Assembly: GCF_003268025.1 (NCBI RefSeq) | Contig: NZ_QLUW01000004.1 | Span: forward strand, 310,001-374,000 | Length of the DNA: 64,000 bases | Direction of reading: 5' to 3' | Origin: Paenibacillus montanisoli | Lineage (GTDB): Bacteria; Bacillota; Bacilli; Paenibacillales; Paenibacillaceae | In this document: positions 62,913 to 64,000 of the stretch, piece by piece | How positions within the stretch are numbered: position 1 is the first letter of the stretch | Layout: the number at the start of each line of letters is the position of its first letter | Position numbers and translations under genes: made by a program | The notes under the pieces: generated by a model | The model's input: only the letters and a program-made list of their open reading frames with translations | Databases searched by the model: none | Told to the model about the DNA's origin: nothing

Positions 62913-63187
62913 AGGTTCCTCCTATTTCAATGCCCGGACCGGGCTAATTGTGGGCGGCGATGCCGCGGTTCCAAAGCTAGCTCAGGAGCTTATCTTGGAA
63001 GCGAACCTCGGATCTGGCTGCGCGGACAGCAGGGATGTGCGGTTTCTGCGCCTAACGGTCATCGATGTCCGTTAGTGGCAGCCTGACGTGGCTTCTGCCG
63101 GATCCAGACCTAGCTCGCAACGGCTTCAACATCGCCGTTAACCCTGCCAGGCCTAACTCACTTCGGCTACATAATAGCCGATGCTTG
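62913..63187. repeat. intergenic region with inverted repeats between exporter genes
   Basis: No coding potential. The region has a 24-bp near-perfect palindrome at 63052-63075 (arms CTAACGG and CCGTTAG around CATCGATG) and further CTAAC/GTTA-containing fragments, for example near 63138-63165. They resemble, but are not identical to, the repeats at 54151-54380. An unusually long gap for two subunits of one transporter, perhaps a later insertion. Confidence 0.5.
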
Positions 63188-64000
63188 CTATTCTTCCAAG
63201 CTAGCCTCCATCTGCTGCCGGTCCCACTGCTGCCGGTACCAGCCGCCGAAGTGCATCAGCTGCTCGTGAGTTCCTTCCTCGGTCACGCGGCCTTCGTCCA
63301 GCACCAGAATCCAATCCGCATGGCTGACCGCGGATAACCGGTGCGTCGCGATAAACGTCGTCTTACCGGCCCGCTCTTGGCGGATATTATGGAGAATGCG
63401 GCTCTCGGTTCTGGCATCGACCGCGGACAAGGCATCGTCCAGCAGCAAAATTTCCGAATCGATGAGCAGCGCTCTCGCAATGGCCAGACGCTGCTTCTGC
63501 CCGCCGGACAGCATGACGCCGTTCTCGCCGACGATGGTGCCGAGCCCCTCGGGCATCGCGGCAATATCGGAGGCAAAGGAAGCCATCTCCACCGCCTTCG
63601 CGATTTCCTCCACCGAGGCTTCTGGCTTGCCGAGCGCGATATTGTCGCGGATCGACTTCGAGAGCAGCAGATGCTCCTGCGGCACATAGGCGATCCAGCG
63701 CTTTATGCGGTCGAGTGCGATCTGCTCGACAGGCACGCCCGAGATGATCAGCTGCTCCTGCTCGAGCGGATACTGCCGCAGCAGCTGCTTGAGCAGCGTG
63801 CTCTTCCCGCTGCCGGTACGGCCGACAATGCCGAGCGTCTGTCCTCGTTCGAGCGTGAACGATACCTGCTGCAAGCTGGGCTGCGTCGCAGCCGGATAAG
63901 TGAAGGTTAACCCTTTCATCTCAATTACGGTCGGCACCGCCACATCTGCCGGAGATGCCGCATCTTTCAGATCCGGCTCCTGCTTGAATGCTTGGTCCAG
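63188..64000 (-). CDS. ABC multidrug exporter subunit with degenerate NBD (BmrC/YheI-like), partial
   Basis: The frame is open to the right edge; 270 C-terminal residues are visible. Walker A GRTGSGKS, signature LSGGQKQRLAIA, and Walker B LLLDDALSAVD, in which the usual catalytic Glu is Asp, then the switch His in ATHRLSA. The membrane domain lies outside the window. Together with 61125-62912 it forms a likely heterodimer with one weak ATP site. A start inside the visible part (GTG at 63943) is an artefact. Confidence 0.92.
   Translation of the reverse strand: MDQAFKQEPDLKDAASPADVAVPTVIEMKGLTFTYPAATQPSLQQVSFTLERGQTLGIVGRTGSGKSTLLKQLLRQYPLEQEQLIISGVPVEQIALDRIKRWIAYVPQEHLLLSKSIRDNIALGKPEASVEEIAKAVEMASFASDIAAMPEGLGTIVGENGVMLSGGQKQRLAIARALLIDSEILLLDDALSAVDARTESRILHNIRQERAGKTTFIATHRLSAVSHADWILVLDEGRVTEEGTHEQLMHFGGWYRQQWDRQQMEASLEE

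Overview
The window looks like chromosomal DNA of a Paenibacillus-type Bacillota. The evidence is three CUT1 sugar importers of the LplABC/MalFG kind, a YesM/YesN two-component pair, a Bacillus-style myo-inositol operon, strong AGGAGG-type ribosome-binding sites, frequent TTG/GTG starts, catabolite-response-element (cre) matches, and many unclustered sugar-catabolic enzymes. I recognise 54 coding regions. 52 are on the minus strand; only a luciferase-like oxidoreductase (53070-54092) and a PhyH-type oxygenase (54502-55329) are on the plus strand. I see no tRNA, rRNA, CRISPR array, transposase or prophage.

Layout, left to right. 1-1520: the start of a beta-propeller protein cut by the window edge, and an NAD-dependent epimerase. 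1584-10166: a sugar-importer operon read leftward from a promoter at about 10150 (permease, lipoprotein, permease, LacI regulator, PfkB kinase, metallophosphoesterase, M17 aminopeptidase), with a perfect cre match just downstream of the promoter. 10185-21088: the inositol operon iolD-E-C-A-G-B, followed without an obvious terminator by a second LacI regulator, an aldo/keto reductase, a TIM-barrel isomerase and an atypical glycerophosphodiesterase. Its promoter carries two 18-bp palindromic operators. 21294-22498: a DinB-fold protein and an unknown protein. 22695-29878: a YesM/YesN two-component system and its importer.

29991-52886 is the most striking region: apparently one colinear unit of 17 genes (about 22.8 kb). 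It starts with an AraC regulator and a CUT1 importer, then a heparinase-like toroid enzyme, a HEAT-repeat protein, a nitrilase-family amidase, two GH116 enzymes, two Gfo/Idh oxidoreductases, a mutarotase-like protein, a GH95 enzyme, an MFS transporter, and a terminal Gfo/Idh - DUF993 - TIM-barrel module. Many junctions are 4-bp ATGA overlaps. None of the degradative enzymes has a signal peptide, so the picture is import of oligosaccharides followed by cytoplasmic dismantling. The substrate is not known; the gene combination is the best candidate here for an undescribed pathway.

52900-64000: the two plus-strand genes with related terminators and a block of inverted intergenic repeats, a CPBP-like membrane protein with missing catalytic residues, a small secreted protein, a five-gene operon (aminoglycoside-phosphotransferase-fold kinase, SDR, S66 peptidase, Nudix, small protein), and a BmrCD/YheIH-like heterodimeric ABC exporter whose second subunit is cut by the right edge.
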